Assembly (NCBI GenBank): GCA_030754315.1
Contig: JASMAO010000124.1
Coordinates: 1-8,343, forward strand
DNA: 8,343 bases
Source: SAR202 cluster bacterium
GTDB lineage: Bacteria; Chloroflexota; Dehalococcoidia; Lucifugimonadales; JASMAO01
Reading direction: 5' to 3'
Made by a program: the position numbers and the translations under genes. Below, piece by piece: positions 6,082 through 8,343 of this stretch. Each line of letters begins with the position of its first letter. Position 1 is the stretch's first letter. Under the pieces are notes generated by a model that had not been told where the DNA came from, did no database searches, and saw nothing but the letters and a program-made list of their open reading frames with translations.

Positions 6082-6972
6082 CTATAATTCTTGGTGATCA
6101 GTCTGGAGCCCCGCAGCCTTGACTATATCGGGAATGCTCGATTCCCAACCAATAGCCATGATATGCACTCCTTGACACATTTCACGGACTGCTTCAATAA
6201 TTCGCGCTGAAATGGAGACCGCCGTCGCTCGGCGATCGTTGGCTGTTTCCATCTCATCGATCAAAAAGGCTGGAACGTTTATGCCCGGAACCTTATCGTT
6301 AAGATACCGTGCCATATTAGGTGATTTGGGTACAATCACTCCTGCGAGAATTGGCACGCGGAATCCTTCGACACGAACCATAAATCCTTCGAATGCTTGC
6401 GGATCGTATACCGCCTGGGTCTGGAAGAATTGTGCACCTGCTTCGATCTTTTCTTCCATCCTTCTTATCTCGACGTCTAAGTCTTCAGCACCAGGGTTCA
6501 CGACGGCACCAGTGAACATTTCGGGCGCTCCATTTAGGTCATTACCCGCCATATCCTTACCCAACACTAAACTCCGAGCAGCTGCCAAGAGTTCGGACGT
6601 GTTCAGATCGAAGACTGCCTTAGCCTCCGGATGGTCTCCACCACTTGGTGGATCACCGCTCATAAAAAGCATGTTGGTTATTCCAAGGCCGTATGCTGCC
6701 AATAACTCAGACTGCAAGGCGAGCCGGTTCCGGTCCCGGCAGGTAATCTGAAGAATTGGATCAATACCCCTATCCAAAAGAAGATGCGCAACTGCAATAT
6801 TGCCCATCGTCATTCGTGAACTAGCTGAATCCGTCACGTTGATTGCCACGGCAATCTCTTTGAGTGCCTCGGCTTTTTCATACAGACTTGTGAGATCGAC
6901 TCCTTTCGGTGGGTTTAGCTCACAAGTGACAGCAAATTTGCCTGAGTTGAGAGTCTTCGCCAATCTACTCAC
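6082..6972 (-). CDS. metF: Methylenetetrahydrofolate reductase, short MetF type
   Basis: Reduces 5,10-methylene-THF to 5-methyl-THF for methionine synthesis, in the cytoplasm, with a TIM-barrel flavin fold. The protein has 296 residues, a single catalytic domain without a regulatory C-terminal domain. The N-terminus CELNPPKG (17-24) carries Glu18, in the place of the catalytic Glu of E. coli MetF. Other family text is INVTDSASSRMTMGN, LFMSGDPP and AQFFQTQAVYDPQAF, the last resembling the reductase half of YitJ-like fusions. The start is GTG 6972, with AGGGGG (6978-6983) 5 bases upstream. The upstream GTG at 6996 has no properly spaced site and adds eight unconserved residues. First gene of the cluster, transcribed from the promoter at 7018-7046 and divergent from folD. 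No metV or methionine synthase gene is visible; reductant and electron partner are unknown. Confidence 0.92.
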   Translation of the reverse strand: MSRLAKTLNSGKFAVTCELNPPKGVDLTSLYEKAEALKEIAVAINVTDSASSRMTMGNIAVAHLLLDRGIDPILQITCRDRNRLALQSELLAAYGLGITNMLFMSGDPPSGGDHPEAKAVFDLNTSELLAAARSLVLGKDMAGNDLNGAPEMFTGAVVNPGAEDLDVEIRRMEEKIEAGAQFFQTQAVYDPQAFEGFMVRVEGFRVPILAGVIVPKSPNMARYLNDKVPGINVPAFLIDEMETANDRRATAVSISARIIEAVREMCQGVHIMAIGWESSIPDIVKAAGLQTDHQEL

Positions 6973-6977
6973 ATTAG

Positions 6978-6983
6978 CCCCCT
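6978..6983 (-). promoter_or_regulatory. Ribosome binding site fixing the metF start
   Basis: Minus-strand AGGGGG lies 5 bases before GTG 6972 and favours this start over GTG 6996, which lacks a site at usable distance. Confidence 0.65.
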
Positions 6984-7017
6984 GACGCTTGGCCACCTAA
7001 CTTGGTCCATGGCCGCA

Positions 7018-7046
7018 ATTATAGGTACCGTACCATTTAATGTCAC
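7018..7046 (-). promoter_or_regulatory. Strong sigma-70-type promoter for the metF-acpS-nnrD-ubiE cluster
   Basis: On the minus strand GTGACA (7046-7041, five of six consensus bases), an optimal 17-base spacer, then a perfect TATAAT (7023-7018). The expected transcript start near 7011 leaves a leader of about 39 bases before GTG 6972. The best promoter in the window by inspection. Its spacer holds a palindrome (7024-7034). Confidence 0.75.
7024..7034. repeat. 11-base palindrome in the metF promoter spacer, possible operator
   Basis: GGTAC-C-GTACC is a perfect inverted repeat around one central base, directly next to the -10 hexamer of the metF promoter. A second inverted repeat, TTTAA (7036-7040) and TTAAA (7048-7052), brackets the -35 region. 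A repressor bound here would block RNA polymerase. I know no regulator with this site, so operator function is inference. Confidence 0.35.
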
Positions 7047-7081
7047 TTTAAACTGCCTGATGTAACTGGTTAATTCAAACC

Positions 7082-7109
7082 TTGTACTGAGTAAGTCAGT
7101 GTATATAAT
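7082..7109 (+). promoter_or_regulatory. Promoter of folD
   Basis: TTGTAC (7082-7087), a 16-base spacer and a perfect TATAAT (7104-7109), giving a leader of about 65 bases to the folD ATG. It lies 36 bases outside the metF -35 element, back to back with that promoter. Confidence 0.6.
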
Positions 7110-7180
7110 CTGCACCTAGGGATCCGCTCAACCGATACTCTACATACCTAGCAGAAAAACAGAGGTAGAGGAGGACTGAT

Positions 7181-8071
7181 ATGACAGCAAACATCATAGA
7201 TGGAACCAAGTTGGCAAACCAGATCAGATCAGAAATCGCAGACGGGGTGCAAGAGCTCAAGGCTCACCACAACATCACACCTGGGCTGGCCGTGATCCTT
7301 GTCGGTAACGATCCCGCTTCCGCGGTGTATGTAAGGAACAAGCAGCGAGCCGCTACCGAGGCCGGCATGATCGCCGAAGATATTAAGCTGCCAGCCGAAA
7401 CAACTAGAGACGAATTATCGGCAACCATCACCAGCTTAGCAAATAACGACGACATTCATGGGATGCTGGTCCAGATGCCGCTCCCTGAGCACCTCGACCC
7501 GGTATTCGCTATCGACAAACTGCCAGCCTCTAAAGACGTGGATGGCTTGACGTCAACTAACTCGGGCCTTCTCGTTGGCGGTAGACCACGCTTCATACCT
7601 GCAACGCCTGCTGGTATTCAACAGATGCTGATTCGTAGTGGTTACGACCCAAATGGGAAGCATGTCGTCGTCTGCGGACGAAGTGACATCGTCGGAAAAC
7701 CCATTTCTCTCCTACTCATACAAAAGCAACTAGGTGCCAACGCTACTGTCACCATATGCCACTCACGAACCCATGATATCGAAACAATAACCAGGCAGGC
7801 GGATATTCTAATCGCCGCGATAGGTCGCCCTCGCTTCATCAATTCAGACATGGTGAAAAAAGGAGCTATCGTTATCGACGTAGGTGTGAACAGAATCGAG
7901 GCCCCAGAACGCAAAAGCGGCTACAGGCTGGTCGGTGATGTTGATTTCGATGGGGTTTCAGAAAAAGCTAAAGCCATTACCCCTGTTCCGGGTGGGGTCG
8001 GTCCAATGACGATAGCGATGCTCCTCAAAAATACCTTAGAAGCGGCTAAATCTTACGTCGCTCAACAATAA
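7181..8071 (+). CDS. folD: Bifunctional methylene-THF dehydrogenase / methenyl-THF cyclohydrolase
   Basis: Interconverts 5,10-methylene-THF, 5,10-methenyl-THF and 10-formyl-THF with NADP, in the cytoplasm, supplying one-carbon units for purines and initiator formylation. The protein has 296 residues, full length. The catalytic set is intact: Tyr50 and Lys54 in YVRNK, Gln98 in GMLVQMPLP, and Asp121 in KDVDGL (118-123). The nucleotide-binding segment CGRSDIVGKP and the C-terminal PVPGGVGPMT motif are present. PATP stands where many homologues have PCTP. The start is ATG 7181, with GGAGG (7170-7174) 6 bases upstream, one of the strongest ribosome sites here. It diverges from metF, which consumes the 5,10-methylene-THF that this enzyme also uses. 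It is followed by queA, 176 bases downstream, possibly on the same transcript. Confidence 0.97.
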   Translation: MTANIIDGTKLANQIRSEIADGVQELKAHHNITPGLAVILVGNDPASAVYVRNKQRAATEAGMIAEDIKLPAETTRDELSATITSLANNDDIHGMLVQMPLPEHLDPVFAIDKLPASKDVDGLTSTNSGLLVGGRPRFIPATPAGIQQMLIRSGYDPNGKHVVVCGRSDIVGKPISLLLIQKQLGANATVTICHSRTHDIETITRQADILIAAIGRPRFINSDMVKKGAIVIDVGVNRIEAPERKSGYRLVGDVDFDGVSEKAKAITPVPGGVGPMTIAMLLKNTLEAAKSYVAQQ

Positions 8072-8182
8072 CCTGACAACGACTCGATCGGCGTCTAGAA
8101 CTCAAGACACTATTAAAAACACCTACCTCTGGACATAGATTATCGCCCTAATATTCAGAACTTTCTCTTAATCAAAACCAGC

Positions 8183-8215
8183 CAGTGGATGGTTAATTAC
8201 CGATCCATTACACTG
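8183..8215 (+). other. Hairpin-forming sequence upstream of queA
   Basis: Nested inverted repeats: CAGTG (8183-8187) with CACTG (8211-8215), GAT (8188-8190) with ATC (8203-8205), and GGT (8191-8193) with ACC (8199-8201) around the loop TAATT. An alternative register pairs TGGAT (8186-8190) with ATCCA (8203-8207). No T-rich tract follows, so it is not a standard intrinsic terminator for folD. It could be a weak terminator or a leader structure of queA, or chance. Confidence 0.3.
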
Positions 8216-8247
8216 AATGCCTCCGATAAAATACCGAGCCATCTCAT

Positions 8248-8343
8248 TTGAAACCAGAGCCTGCACTGAAAACCATCGACTTCGACTACCACTTACCTCA
8301 GGAACTAATCGCTCAAACTCCTGTGAACCCACGTGATCATTCC
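8248..8343 (+). CDS. queA: S-adenosylmethionine:tRNA ribosyltransferase-isomerase (partial, N-terminus only)
   Basis: The enzyme adds the epoxycyclopentanediol precursor to 7-deazaguanine in tRNA, the penultimate step of queuosine synthesis. Only 32 codons are present. The diagnostic N-terminus is IDFDYHLPQELIAQTP (residues 10-25) followed by PRDHS, matching the QueA opening very well. The frame begins after a TAA at 8227-8229. TTG 8248 is the first usable start; CTG 8266, just before KTIDFDYHLP, is the other. Neither has a convincing ribosome site: GAG at 8236-8238 precedes the first and AGAG at 8256-8259 the second. It follows folD in the same direction. The rest of the gene lies past the window. 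Confidence 0.88.
   Translation, partial: MKPEPALKTIDFDYHLPQELIAQTPVNPRDHS

Noticed and set aside
6212..6751. 179-residue plus-strand open frame inside metF
   Set aside because: It is a shadow of metF on the opposite strand, low in complexity, with no ribosome site noticed.

Overview
The window looks like an ordinary bacterial chromosome segment. It carries ten protein genes, two of them cut by the window edges, and one tRNA gene. I see no mobile element, CRISPR array, phage gene or toxin-antitoxin pair. Genes are closely packed on both strands, promoters resemble sigma-70 sites, and about half of the starts look non-ATG, several supported by a Shine-Dalgarno sequence. The set (FolD, a short MetF-type reductase, AcpS, fused NnrE-NnrD, UbiE/MenG, QueA) is bacterial housekeeping. 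The general look recalls uncultivated Chloroflexota, but that is only an impression: no lineage marker such as rRNA is present.

Layout. 1-797 (-): N-terminal two thirds of a major facilitator exporter, running off the left edge. 1030-1392 (+): pterin-4a-carbinolamine dehydratase. 1582-2493 (-): a carbamoyltransferase of the aspartate carbamoyltransferase fold, with several canonical substrate-binding residues replaced, probably starting at CTG. 2590-3006 (+): a VanZ-like membrane protein. 3149-3224 (+): tRNA-Ala(CGC) with its own promoter. 6972-3273 (-): a four-gene cluster metF, acpS, nnrD, ubiE/menG with gaps of 23 to 50 bases, transcribed from a strong promoter at 7018-7046. 7181-8071 (+): folD, divergent from metF. 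8248-8343 (+): first 32 codons of queA, running off the right edge.

How the genes fit together. FolD interconverts 5,10-methylene-THF and 10-formyl-THF, while MetF reduces 5,10-methylene-THF to 5-methyl-THF. The two genes share a 208-base divergent control region, which suggests coordinated one-carbon metabolism. The downstream members (acyl carrier protein activation, NAD(P)H repair, quinone methylation) are housekeeping steps not obviously linked to folate. The left half is a set of singly transcribed genes.

The most unusual item is the carbamoyltransferase. It keeps the fold and the HPTQ motif but has SFLTR in place of STRTR and lacks the aspartate-binding R-x-Q motif. It may use other substrates or have lost catalysis. 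I found no clear multi-gene undescribed system.
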